A DNA stretch of 64,000 bases from Phlegmacium glaucopus (Eukaryota > Basidiomycota > Agaricomycetes > Agaricales > Cortinariaceae): contig MU130617.1 in NCBI GenBank assembly GCA_015039465.1, positions 186,001 through 250,000 of the forward strand, read 5' to 3'. The position numbers were made by a program, and so were the translations under genes. The notes below the pieces were generated by a model. It was given only the letters and a program-made list of their open reading frames with translations, ran no database searches and was not told the origin of the DNA. Shown here in pieces: positions 1 through 10,859 of the stretch (position 1 is its first letter; the number at the start of each line of letters is the position of its first letter).

Positions 1-49
1 ATATGCTACAAGTCAGGTGATTAATTACTTGATTAGGAAGTTGGCAATT

Positions 50-420
50 GGAATCCTTGGAATTCCTTGGAAACATTTGGAATCCTGGGAATTCCTTGGA
101 ATTCCAAAGGATTTCAATTGGAAAGATCCCTTGGTGATTCCAAGGAATTCCAAGGATTCCAATTGGAAACTGGATTTCTACTGGAAAGCTTGGAATGGGA
201 TTGGAATAGGATTGGAAAGAAATTCCGAGAATACATGACTTTACAGTGAGACACAGTACTAAATTCTTCCAATTGGAATTCCGAGGAATTCCGAGGAATC
301 CAAGAAATTCCAAGGAATCCTAAGGAATTCCAAGGAATCCTAAGGAATTCCAAGGAATCCTAAGGAATTCCAAGGGATTCCAAAGGATTCCAAAGGATTC
401 CAAGGAATTCCAATTGGAAA
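50..420. repeat. Array of GGAATTCC / CCAAGGAATT decamer-like repeats
   Basis: The stretch is built from short variants of AAGGAATTCC and CCAATTGG in irregular tandem order. Between about 311 and 370 a 20-bp unit (AAGGAATTCCAAGGAATCCT) repeats about three times exactly. The unit is largely palindromic and contains EcoRI-type GAATTC cores, so both strands look alike. It ends against the truncated end of the copia remnant. The open frames across it are repeat artefacts. It could be a satellite or the sub-terminal part of an unrecognised transposon. Confidence 0.85.
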
Positions 421-497
421 GGGTGGGGGACCGTAAAGACCTCACATTGTAGGAGCTGGGCAGCACAGCACATACGCTGAGGCCAAAGTCCTTTCCA

Positions 498-1881
498 TTA
501 CTTGTTCCAGTTCCGTTCCGTCCGATCCAGTGTTACTCCGACATGACCCCTTGTTTTAAACTTAACAGTTGGCAGCTCAGAATGGTTTTGGAGAAATTTC
601 AGCATAGTTTCAAAAGTCCTCTTGGTAAGGTGAGATATGTTTAGTGCACCTGGAATCATAGACTTCAGCATGAGGTATGTGCTCAGTGATGTTTGGAGCC
701 TTGATACTAACTGCAGCTTCATCCCAATCAGGAACTTCCGAGTTTGAGTCAACACTGACAAGCGAGCTGCACTCACTACCGTCAGCCTCAAATAACTCCT
801 TGGTGAACCAGTCACAGTCCTCCCTATCACTGATCTCAGAGAACCAATCTCCATCTTCAAGATTTGAACTATCAACTTCTGAGACATAAAAGTCGGATTC
901 AGGCTCAGATTTCATCGCAAATGCCCCTTCGGATTCAGAGTCATATTCAATGGCAATATTAGCACTGCTTCCTTTGGTGGGTGGGGTTTCCTTCTTCATT
1001 TCTGATGCCATTTTCTTAGGTTTGGTGCATTTGTTACTATAATGACCCTTCTCCCCACAGTTCCAACAAGCCCCTTTCTGTTTCCTTTCTCCTTTGCCAC
1101 CCTTGGGCTTGGACGAGCTTGAGAATTTGGTAGCAACCGATAAAGCCTCGTCTTTGTCATCATCTTTGGGCCTTCCACCTCCAAAACAATGTGATCATTG
1201 AGTCTTTTGGCGTTCATACTCTTTGGAAATCAACAAAATCAAGGAATTGGGGGCTATAGTCTTTGTGGGAGCATATAGCCATGCAGAAGTGAGTTGGGAT
1301 GATGCGAAATTTGCAAGTGCAATGGGAAGGGATGATATAATGGTAGATCGGTAGTCTTTCTCATTGATGTCAACTCCAACAGAGGCTAATTCCTCTTGTT
1401 TAACACACAGATTATCAAGAAACTCCCGGACATTGCCCTTGTCAGGGCACTTGGACTCCAGGAAACGAGCATGCAAGTCCGTTTGGGCATAGGCCCCTTT
1501 TTCGGTGTACTCGGTTACTATGGTGTTCCATCATTCCATTACAGATTGTTTAGCGTGGATACGCATCAATGTGGAGTTGGGAATTCTTTGGGTAAGCAAT
1601 GATTTAGCTGATCTCTCATCTTTCTCCCACTGAATCATTTCAGCTGCAAATTCTTCAGGGGAAAGACCTACAGCTGGAGTGATTGTTGTTCCATCAGGCC
1701 CCATTAACGCAGGTGTTCCCGCCACAGGCTGTTTAGTCTGGCCATCAAAGTGGCCCCAGAACCCTTTTGCCTCGATGGCATCTTGGAAACGGACAGTGAA
1801 AATTGCCCAGTTCAGACCAGTAGAGTCAAGTCTCGGAACAGATGAAGGCAATGAATCAGACAGAGGAGTGGCAGTAGACAT
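498..1881 (-). pseudogene. Copia Gag plus partial protease, broken
   Basis: The frame starts at 1881 with a UBN2-type gag (motif NWAIFTVRFQDAIEAKGFWG), followed by a central gag region, then a CCHC zinc knuckle around 1030-1070 (CWNCGEKGHYSNKC) and an acidic linker. The protease start reads VYDSRCTKHISPYQEDF; the catalytic triplet is normally DSG, here DSR. At least three stops interrupt it: TGA in place of a conserved Trp after SVME (near 1531), TGA after QEDF (near 610), and another TGA about 33 bases further. The QEDF stop and the next fit a CGA (Arg) to TGA change. The downstream polyprotein is absent. Confidence 0.8.
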
Positions 1882-1956
1882 GGTAGATAAAAAATGTCAG
1901 AGGTTCAGCACATTAATCTGAGTGGATATTATTTGCAGAACTCAGGGCCTATAACC

Positions 1957-2159
1957 TGTAAGATTCTAGCACGTATTTGCTCAGTGTTTGCGAGCGATGA
2001 AGCAAACAACTATATATTTACCCAGCACGTATTTGCTAGGTATTACTGTAAGTAAAGATATATAAAGATTATAAATGAGTCTTACCTCAGTGTTTGCAAG
2101 CAATGAAGCAAATGACTGAGGAAAAAATGAGCACACAACGAAAGGTATATATGTTAACA
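1957..2159 (-). repeat. 5' LTR of the copia remnant
   Basis: On the minus strand it begins TGTTAACATATA and ends AATCTTACA, giving short TGTTA/TTACA terminal inverted repeats, and is followed at once by GGTTATAGGCCC, a plausible primer-binding site. It contains a repeated CAGTGTTTGC motif. At 203 bp its length fits small fungal copia LTRs. No second LTR copy exists in the window, so the ends are inferred from the termini and the position of the putative primer site only. Confidence 0.6.
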
Positions 2160-2173
2160 GGAGAAAAAGAGCT

Positions 2174-3163
2174 AAACTACAATGAGGAGAACAAAAGCAA
2201 TTGTAGAAACAATAAGGAATATATTAACTACAGTATTGGGTTATGAATGGATGTTTCAAGAGCTGAGAGACAAGAGAAAGTAAAATGGGAATATGTGACA
2301 AAATAAGTAGCAGGCATCTACTATACCAAATATGGGCTCGCAGGAGTTTGTTATTCCAACACCACCTTCTCAATGTCGAACTGTCCATGAGTTTACTATC
2401 ATTTTATTTTGATTGCCTATGAGACGAGTTTTGTTGGCGATTCATTGGAATTTCACCCATGAGCTTCTGATGGCTTTCATTGTGTGCAGCATGCCCTTTC
2501 ACGTGTTCCTTTGCCTGAGCAATTGACATCATTCAATCTATGTTCATCATGCTTTGTTCCATTGTCGGTGGCAGTCCTATGTTCCACATTTCTTCAGCCA
2601 TCTTCCAGCTGATTGAATGCCTCACCTCAGTGCATTACTTCTTCCTAACAAGATTCCACATACTTATTGAACACATGTGTTTGAAATTTTGTGACGTGTC
2701 TCACTAGCTGCTCAGTACAACTCAAGATCAACCAAAGAAAAAGGGAGGAAATGTTAGGGCACTGCAATGCTGACTTAGTCAAGCTAGCAGGGGATCCAAA
2801 GTTAATAATATTTCAGAAAAGGTATCTACAAGTGACTTACCTAGCAGGGGATCCAAAGAGGAAAGGATGGGGATCCCTGCTAGGCTGGGGGTGTTTAAGT
2901 ACTAATATGGACATAATGGAGATATAAAATAAATAAAGGAATGATATGATAATAATTAATTAATTAAATAAGAAGTGGTGTGATGTGAAAAATAGAAATA
3001 CAAGATGGAGTGAAATGGAGGATCGGAGTTGGAGCGGAACTATGGGGTTGCGGAGTAAACCGGTGATGGAAGCGGAGTTGGACGGAAGGTCGGAGGTTGT
3101 CAGAAAGGCGGGGTGTATGATTCTGAGGTTGAGGTTTGGGTTAAAGTCGGGTGTCCCCTAACA
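2174..3163. repeat. 990-bp duplicated block, copy 1 (flank plus solo LTR)
   Basis: This block reappears at 4912-5902. The first about 578 bp (unique-looking flank) seem identical by eye in the two copies, whereas the LTR part differs at many positions after its first about 65 bp. Homology begins at AAACTACAATGAGG in both. No convincing gene lies in the flank. Confidence 0.9.
2752..3163. mobile_element. Solo LTR of a Ty3/gypsy element, with 5-bp target duplication
   Basis: The 412-bp sequence begins TGTTAGGGC and ends CCCCTAACA, an 8-bp terminal inverted repeat with TG...CA ends. It is flanked on both sides by GGAAA (2747-2751 and 3164-3168), a perfect 5-bp target-site duplication. It is homologous to the LTRs at 5491 and 13057. 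It carries an internal palindrome built on CCTAGCAGGGGATCC and its reverse complement. A solo LTR normally arises by recombination between the two LTRs of a full element. Confidence 0.93.
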
Positions 3164-3168
3164 GGAAA

Positions 3169-4888
3169 GCAAAAAAAATGGGGGTGGAATGATTGGTTTG
3201 TAGTTCAATTATTGTATATGTCACTGTTCCTATTTACTAAAGTTTGACAGTCCATTACAACTAAATAGTCAATGAAGATGAAGACCCTACCGCTGTTGAA
3301 GGCAAATCAGTGGTCTCTGATAGTGTTAAAAAGTGCAAAAAAAAACAGAACAATTAGTTGCTCGGTTTTTACTTACAATCTCGCAGAGAAAACCCATTGT
3401 TTCATGATGGCATTCACTTATAGCTTGATCTCATGTATTTTTATGTATCACTTTGATATTAATATATTTCCAAAATTCACCTTTTTGAAAGAAACAGATA
3501 CATTTCAGTGTTTAATAACACCATCCTGTCATTCTTGATCATGGGTAAAAAAATTGTATCAATACTAAATCTGCTAGGTAGCTCAGCAAGGTGTCAGTTG
3601 ACAAAGTCAACCCCTAGTGTCAAGTTGAGCCCCAAATCACATGCACCACTTTTGGCTTCATTTCCTACTGACTAGACCAGTGACCGGTGATGTACCTGCA
3701 GTGGGATCAAACCACAAGTAGTAACATAGTTCAGAGGGGTTAATGTAGATTTACTCGATAGAATTTAAAGAGAAGTTTGTGGTATTGAAATATGCAAGAA
3801 GAATAGGTCATTATGATAGCAAAGTTTGCGAACAAGAACGCAGTGCACGATATAAATTGTTGTTTGTGTTGTTATATAACACCAACCAGAGAGCAGTGGA
3901 CCAGTCTTTAGGTCAAGAGACTCCCTGTTGTTTGTTTAGGGAAGGTGTAACCTTGACTTGTAACACACAGAGATAGGGAGCAAGAGTAGAGGTGAGGAGG
4001 ATGAGGATGAAGGTCTTGGAAGATGAATGAGGTAGAAGACGAGGATGAAGATGGGTAAGAAAGAGTCTTCAGTAAGACTATAGCGGTTGACAGTAGAGGA
4101 CAGTGACAGTAAGGGACTGAAAAAGCGAACTTAAGGGGAGTCGATAGATAGAACGGTATGGAGCGAGGACCTAGAGTGAGTCAGGGGATAGGAGTGAGTA
4201 GATGGAGAATAGAATAGTAAGTGACGGTTTTGGTAGTAAGTGCGCCATGGACTTCGGAAGGGTGGGAGAAATACTGTTAAATCCTTCAGGTCCTCCTAGT
4301 GCTGATTCGTCCTTAACGTCTACTTAGTCGTCGTCTCCTAATAAGAGCGTCTCACAGTTCACAATAGTTCCGACGCGCTGTACCCTAGTACCCGTTCATC
4401 ACAAAAGAGTCCTTGTTCCGACGCGGAAAGTTCACAACTGAGTCCTGGAAAGTGTAAAAACTGTACTGGTGTGCGGATACCTCAACTATATAAAAACGAT
4501 AACCTGATACATGTGACGGAAGAGAAGAAAAGAGAGCGTGAAACTGTGAAATGTCTAAAAAAATAACAAGGAAGAAGAAAAGGTAACAAGAAAAGAAGAG
4601 CGTCGACAGGAGAGAAATAGAAAGAAGGAAACTGTCGCGCATGAAGAAAGAAAAATAACAAGATGTATCGGAGTAGGAATCCCATATTTATGACGAGAAA
4701 ACATGGTCCTATCCATCAATTAGAGTTAAGTAAGAATGGGGGGGTGAAAGTAGTAGAGTCACCTTAAGGTCACTTAAGGAAGGAATTCAAGCGAAAAGGA
4801 CGGGGAATGATAGTTAGATAGGGGATAGGGAGATGACGATATCAGAAGGACTTCTGAGATAGTAGGAGTAGGAGAAGGAATCAGGGAG
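3169..4888. other. Intergenic stretch with mirror-repeat anomaly
   Basis: I see no gene here. The part up to about 3980 is AT-rich, with a GTTGACAAAGTCAAC hairpin near 3597. From about 4050 to 4880 the strand is purine-rich and contains two arms that match when one is reversed without complementing (4062-4084 with 4837-4859; 4121-4136 with 4782-4797). See the findings. The open frames on the minus strand (4385-4685) are low-complexity and not credible genes. Confidence 0.6.
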
Positions 4889-4915
4889 AAAAAAAAAAAA
4901 AAAAAAAAAAAAAAA
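4889..4915. repeat. Poly-A run
   Basis: A run of about 27 A residues separates the mirror-repeat region from the second copy of the duplicated block. It lies exactly at the duplication border, so it may be a real insertion junction or an assembly join. Confidence 0.9.
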
Positions 4916-5902
4916 CTACAATGAGGAGAACAAAAGCAATTGTAGAAACAATAAGGAATATATTAACTACAGTATTGGGTTATGAATGGATGTTTCAAGA
5001 GCTGAGAGACAAGAGAAAGTAAAATGGGAATATGTGACAAAATAAGTAGCAGGCATCTACTATACCAAATATGGGCTCGCAGGAGTTTGTTATTCCAACA
5101 CCACCTTCTCAATGTCGAACTGTCCATGAGTTTACTATCATTTTATTTTGATTGCCTATGAGACGAGTTTTGTTGGCGATTCATTGGAATTTCACCCATG
5201 AGCTTCTGATGGCTTTCATTGTGTGCAGCATGCCCTTTCACGTGTTCCTTTGCCTGAGCAATTGACATCATTCAATCTATGTTCATCATGCTTTGTTCCA
5301 TTGTCGGTGGCAGTCCTATGTTCCACATTTCTTCAGCCATCTTCCAGCTGATTGAATGCCTCACCTCAGTGCATTACTTCTTCCTAACAAGATTCCACAT
5401 ACTTATTGAACACATGTGTTTGAAATTTTGTGACGTGTCTCACTAGCTGCTCAGTACAACTCAAGATCAACCAAAGAAAAAGGGAGGAAATGTTAGGGCA
5501 CTGCAATGCTGACTTAGTCAAGCTAGCAGGGGATCCAAAGTTAATAATATTTCAAAGGGATATCTACAAGTGACTCACCTAGCAGGGGATCCAAAGAGGA
5601 AAGGATGGGGATCCCTGCTAGGCTGTGGGGTATTTAAGTACTAATATGGACATAACAGAGATATAAAATAAATAAAGGAATGATATGATAATAATTAATT
5701 AATTAAATAAGAAGTGGTGTGATGTGAAAAATAGAAATAAAAGATGGAGTGAAATGGAGGATTGGAGTCGGAGTGGAACTACGGGGTTCCGGAGTAAAGC
5801 AGTGACGGAAGTGGAGTTGGATGGAAGGTTGGAGGTTGTCGGAAAGGCGGGGTATATGATTCTATGGTTGAGGTTTGGGTTAAAGTCGGGTGTCCCCTAA
5901 CA
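4912..5902. repeat. 990-bp duplicated block, copy 2 (flank plus gypsy 3' LTR)
   Basis: It repeats 2174-3163. The flank portion (4912-5490) looks identical to copy 1. The LTR portion is the 3' LTR of the gypsy element; its first about 65 bp match the solo LTR and the rest matches the 5' LTR at 13057. Confidence 0.9.
5491..5902 (-). repeat. Gypsy 3' LTR (412 bp), chimeric
   Basis: It has TGTTAGGG...CCCTAACA ends and directly abuts the polypurine tract at 5903-5920. Near its left end it carries CACTGCAATGC like the solo LTR at 2752, whereas the 13057 copy has CAACTGCGACGC. From about 5555 on (CAAAGGGATATC) it follows the 13057 copy. The switch indicates recombination or conversion inside the LTR. 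Confidence 0.9.
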
Positions 5903-8900
5903 TCCATCCCCCCCTTTGGTAGGTGACGTCCCGGCACAAAAGGAAACTGTTCAAATTTAGCCATCCTGATGTGCTTCGGAGCTCCAGGGTACTTCTTGTG
6001 GAATTCTGCAACTAATTCAGGGGCATGTATGTTTTCCCAAGGCTCCCAGGTGTTATGTTTGATTCCAAAGTCTTGCCACTTCACGAGGTATCAGAACCTC
6101 CTGTTTATAACTCTGCTGTCAAGGATTTCCTCGACGACCCACTCCTCTTCTCCATCAATGATTTCCGGAAGTGGAGGAGTCAGAATGCGTCTTTCAGGGA
6201 TCGGGTCAATCAGGGCTGGAGTCAGTTTGACCACATTGAAGACCAGATGGAGCCATTTCATGAACAAGGGAAGTTGGAGTCGGTAAGCATTGTTGCCGAC
6301 TCGTTCTTCAATCGGAAAGGGGCCTAGGTGCCGATGGGACAATTTCCTGGATGGTCTTGTTGTTTGTATGTCGCTGGCATCCAGGTATACTTTGTCTCCC
6401 GGTTTGTATTCTGGTGCCGAAGTCCTTTTCTGATTATAATATCTTGCTATGTCATCTTTAGACTTGACCAGTGCTGCTTTCGCTTCATCTAGGGTGTTCC
6501 ACATTTGTTCTGTGAATTCATTGATGGACTCCATTCGGGATTCTGGTTGGTTTGGTTCAAAACCCATTTGGGGGATTCGTCTGGAATCTAGGAGGAAAGG
6601 TGGGTGCTGTGTGGTGGAGAGGACATGATTATTGTACTGGAATTCCGCAAGGGGAAGGAGTTCGGCCCAATTGGTTTGTTGCTGGTTTGTAAAGAGTCAG
6701 AGATACTGTTCCAGTTCCTGATTTACTTGTTCCGTCTGGCCGTCTCCTTGCGGATGATAGGCAGTAGTGGCTGCTAACTTAATTCCGAGGATCCGGTAGA
6801 GCTCGCACGTGAATTCCGCTATGAACTGTGGTCCTCTGTCTGATACCACTCTCCGGGGTAGTCCATGATGTTTCCAGACATGTTGGATATAAAGGCGGGC
6901 GGTTCCAGATGCGGAGGTGGTAGTAAGGGTTGGTGCAAAATGAGCTCGTTGGTGACCGAATCAACTACTACCATTACCGAGTCATATCCTGAAGACTCCA
7001 GAAGTTCCACTATGAAGTCCACACTGATTGTGTCCCATGGAGCATTCGGAATCGGGAGGGGATGGAGTTCACCGACTGGGTGGCATCTTTGAGCCTTAGT
7101 CCGAAGACACAGGTCACAGGTTGAGGCATATTTTCCAATATATCGGGACATCTGTGGCCACCAATAGTTTCGGGATACAAGTTCGAGGGTCTTCCATCTT
7201 CCCGGATGCCCAGCAATTAGGGTGTCATGGCAGAGGGATACAATCCATCTTCGCAAGTCAAACATGTCTGGAACATAGATTTTTCCTTGGAAGGAGAGGA
7301 TGTCGTTGTCATGAGACCATTCCACTGATTGGACGGATTGCGTGTGAGTGGTTTTCAACTCCTTTACCACTTTAGCTATGGCCTCTTCTTTTACACCTTC
7401 CTGGGTGCCCTTCCGGATGTCTTTCAGGACGTCTTGTTCTTCTCCTATGACTTCCAGTCCTTCTAAGGCCCAAATCACAAAAAAGCCTGGAGTTAGGAGT
7501 GTGATGTTGTCATTGTCACTGGTTCCAGTTCCGTGATCCGCTCGCCTGGACAAGGCATCCGGTTTTCCCATGATTTTGCCTGGTCTGTGGTGCATGAGGA
7601 AATCAAACCAGGCTAGGAACAATGACCAATGGGCTTGTCTCCGATTGAGCCTTTTGGCTGTCATGAAGTATTCCAAGTTCTTGTGATCAGTCCAGATCTT
7701 GCACTTGTGTTCCACACCTTCAAAGAAGTGTCTCCACTCTTCTAGGGCTTGGATGATTGCTAGCATCTCTTTGTCATGGATCTTGTAGTTCCGTTCGACC
7801 AGAGATAAGGATTTAGACAGGAACGTGACTGGGTGCCATTTCTCATCATTGAGGGATTGTTGGGAGAGTACGGCTCCGGTTGCAAAGTCGGAACTGTCTG
7901 CTTCAATGCGGAACAGCCTGGAGTTGTCTGGAGAGGCTAGAATTGGGGTTGAAGTGATCAGGTTCTCGAGAGAATTGAACGCCAACTGCTCTTCTGTGTT
8001 CCATCTCCATTTAACATCACTTTTAGTGAGATCAAACAAGGGACAGGCATGATGAGAAAAGTCTTGGATGAACCTTCGGTAAAAGTTGGTAAAGCCTAGA
8101 AATGACTGGACTTCCTTTTTGTTTGTCGGAATTGGCCATTCCGCTACTCCAGCAACTTTTACAGGGTCCATCTCAATGGAGTTATGAGATATTATGACTC
8201 TGAGGTATTCCACCTTGGTTTGCTCAAATTCGCACTTGTCCGGTTTTAGGAAGAGTTTATGCTTTCGTAAAAGTTCCAGTACTCTCCAAGTTATGGACCG
8301 GTGTTCCTCTAGTGTCTCCGTGAATATCAGGATATCATCGAGGTAGACCACTACAACCCCTTCCATTATAAGTTCGTGGAAGATGTCATTCATCATTGTT
8401 TGGAAAGTAGCCGGACTGTTGGTGAGGCCAAAAAACATAACCAGGGGTTCAAATAATCCCCAGTTGGTTCAGAAAGCCACTTTCCATTCATCCCCTTCCT
8501 TCATTTGGACATTGTTAAAACCCCAACAGACGTCCAACTTAGTGAAGTATTTAGCGCCCCAGAGTTGGGTAATCAGTTCCAAAATGAGGGGAAGTGGGTA
8601 CTTGTTTTTGATGGTGATCGCGTTGAGAGCTCGATAGTCTTGAACAAGCCAAAGACTTCTGTCTTTCTTTTTGATAAAGAAAACCGGAGATGCCATCGGA
8701 GATTTGGAAGGTTGGATGCGTCTGGAGTTTAAATTATCCTGGAGGAACACGTCGAGTTCCTTTTGTTCCATCGGAGCTAGAGGATAGACCTTGCAACCTG
8801 ATGGTTTTTCTCCTGGAATAAGTTCTACTGCGTGGTCCCAAGGTTTCGGATCAGGTAGGATATCAAAAGATTCTTTGGTGAAAACACTATCAAACTCTCA

Positions 8901-9791
8901 GAGATAATCCGGAACTCCTTCTTTCGTTTCCAATTGTGTGTTGCGCTGGAAAGCTTCCACAAGACGTTGGGAGATGGTGGAGGTGGCTCGGATATCTGCC
9001 TGCGGTGGTAGTAGGCTGGTGGCAAATATTCTGTCGCCATCCTCAAACTCAGGGTTTGGGCTACTTTCCTCCTCATCATCCTCATCACAATCTTCTACAT
9101 GAGCCGGAGGTGGGCTGGTCAAACATTTTCCAATTTGGCGTATTTCCACCTTTTGAATCCTTTGTTCTTCTCAGACTTCATTCCTACACTCCAAACAACA
9201 ACGGGGTGGACAACAGGACATTTTTACTTCTCCGGTTGCCCAGTCAATCTCCGGGTTGTGCATCTTAAGCCAGGAATGTCCAAGAATCAAGGTTTGTTTT
9301 CCCAGTCCAGTGACCACAAACAAGGATCTCTCGGAATGTCCTTTATACCTGAGTATCAGATCAACCACTTCCGTGATCAATCCGGCTTCATTTGGAGTAC
9401 CGTCAACGTTAAACACCGGAATCGGATTTGACAAGGATTTTGTTGTGAGCCTGTTAGTTTTGACATAGTCTCTGTCAATAAACCTTCTGTCAGCTCCAGA
9501 GTCTATTAAGGACAGAAAGGAGTCTACTTCTCTGGTGTCAGTCGTTTCAATGCTGACTTTGAGTTCCAGTGATTTAGAGTCAGCATTGAGGGAGCCAATA
9601 GTGAACTTTTTCAGGAGGGTTCTTTCCCATCGGGGTCGGAACACTCGGATTTTTTTTGGAATTTCTGATGTTTGTATGACTTGAATGTTTTCAACCGTCT
9701 CATCTATTTCATCAATGCTATCTACATGTAAAACAGAGAACCAGTTGGTTGTTGACAGCGAGGGCATGCAGTTCACTTGCTGTTTCAGCAA
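5779..9791 (-). pseudogene. Gypsy Pol polyprotein (PR-RT-RNaseH-IN-chromodomain), broken
   Basis: Protease lies around 9350-9500 with the active-site LIDSGADRRFID and ILGHSWL. Reverse transcriptase follows: KLDVCWGFNNVQ near 8530, then the YLDD catalytic motif near 8345. RNase H shows [14 protein letters not shown] and TDHKNLEYF. Integrase has H-H-C-C zinc ligands (ending CDLC near 7110) and the first catalytic Asp in [10 protein letters not shown] frameshift near 6950 moves the second Asp (VSDRGPQF) into another frame. The GPF module is near 6330, and a chromodomain (YLVKWQDF, NTWEPWENI) spans about 5990-6120. In-frame TGA codons after KVAF (near 8470) and after NRRF (near 6090) sit where Arg is expected, fitting CGA to TGA decay. 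Confidence 0.92.
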
Positions 9792-10859
9792 AAATCCTTT
9801 AAATCTTCGGTCTGACTTTCAAGTTCAGTGTTCTCTGAAGGTTCTGTTGGTTCCGGATTGGGTACCTTGTCGTATTCGGCTAGCGGGAACTCCAAGAGGG
9901 TATGGAGTTCGTCTATGGACATTGTTCGGACGTCGAAACATTTTTCGCAATGTCTCCCAATGTGTCCGACACCTCCGCATCGGAAGCATGACAGCGGTAC
10001 AGAACCTGCTTTTCGGGCCACGTCAATGTCCATAGGTACAGGGTTTCCAGGAGTTGGCACGAGGTGTGTGTTCCTCTGTGGCGGAATTGATGGATTGAAT
10101 CGGAGTGTGGTGGTACCGATTGGTCAAGAAGTGGTTGCTGCTGGACTTTTATAAGCTGACTGGAAGGCCTTGTTAGTAGCTCGGTTTTTGTCTATTGTCC
10201 GTGCCATTCTGTATTGGACGGTCTTCCGGAAGCCATTGTAGCAATGGAGTTCTGAATCTGGGCATTGAGGCCTCTTCAGAATTTTACTACAATAGTTTTT
10301 GGATCAGTGTATCCGGAATCCGTGATGAGGTCTTGGAATTCATTCACATATTCTTCCAAAGACCAGGTTTTCTGGAAATATCCAGTTGACTCTAGTCGGT
10401 TGATGGCAACCGAGTCCGCATTTGCGGGACAGAACTCCTTTTTGAAGTCATCTTGGAAATTGGACCAATCCAGGAACCAGGTTGACTCAGGGTTTTCCGT
10501 TTCCCATCGGAAAACCCTAGCCGCCCACTTTGATGCTCTTCTGGATTTCATGTAGGACATGGCCCAGATAATTTTTGTTTGCTCGTCTGAGAATTCATCA
10601 GAACAGAGCCGGATGTACATTTGGCAGGAGTGAAGGAATGCTGTTCCTTTGGATCGTTCTCCATCAAACAATGCCAGCCTTGCAGAGCGCATCCAGGGTA
10701 TGTTTTCAGTTTGAGGGGGAACCTCTTGTTGTGGTACAGGTGATTGTACATTCGGAACGAGTCAATGGATTGTTTCCATGATTCGGTCAAATCTGTTTTT
10801 GTATTTGATGTCCCAAGCTTGCAATAGGACAATTTCTCTTTCCAGCTGGGTGGTGCATT
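9785..10859 (-). pseudogene. Gypsy Gag, main part (interrupted N-terminus)
   Basis: The capsid-type region (about 10280-10690) contains WAMSYMKSRRASKWA and EEYVNEFQDLI, typical of retrotransposon gag. A CCHC zinc knuckle (CFRCGGVGHIGRHC) lies near 9970. A frame break separates the capsid part from the knuckle part. An in-frame TGA occurs upstream near 10760. The first codons of gag, starting with a Met near 12890, lie on the far side of the hAT-like insertion; removing that insertion and one target copy restores the frame up to that TGA. Confidence 0.85.

Larger units (their letters stand above)
490..2159 (-). mobile_element. Truncated Ty1/copia retrotransposon (5' LTR, gag, start of protease)
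   Basis: Read on the minus strand the order is a 203-bp LTR (2159 to 1957), a GGTTATAGGCCC primer-binding-like sequence, gag, a CCHC zinc knuckle, then the beginning of a copia aspartic protease. Integrase, reverse transcriptase, RNase H and the 3' LTR are missing; the homology stops near 490 where the GGAATTCC array begins. Several in-frame stops break the coding part, so the element is dead. Copia identity rests on the UBN2-like gag, the knuckle and the protease N-terminus placed directly after it. Confidence 0.8.

Noticed and set aside
4385..4685. Minus-strand frames rich in Phe, Leu and Ser, looking like membrane proteins
   Set aside because: They are the complement of purine-rich low-complexity DNA in the mirror-repeat region, with no family resemblance and no introns.
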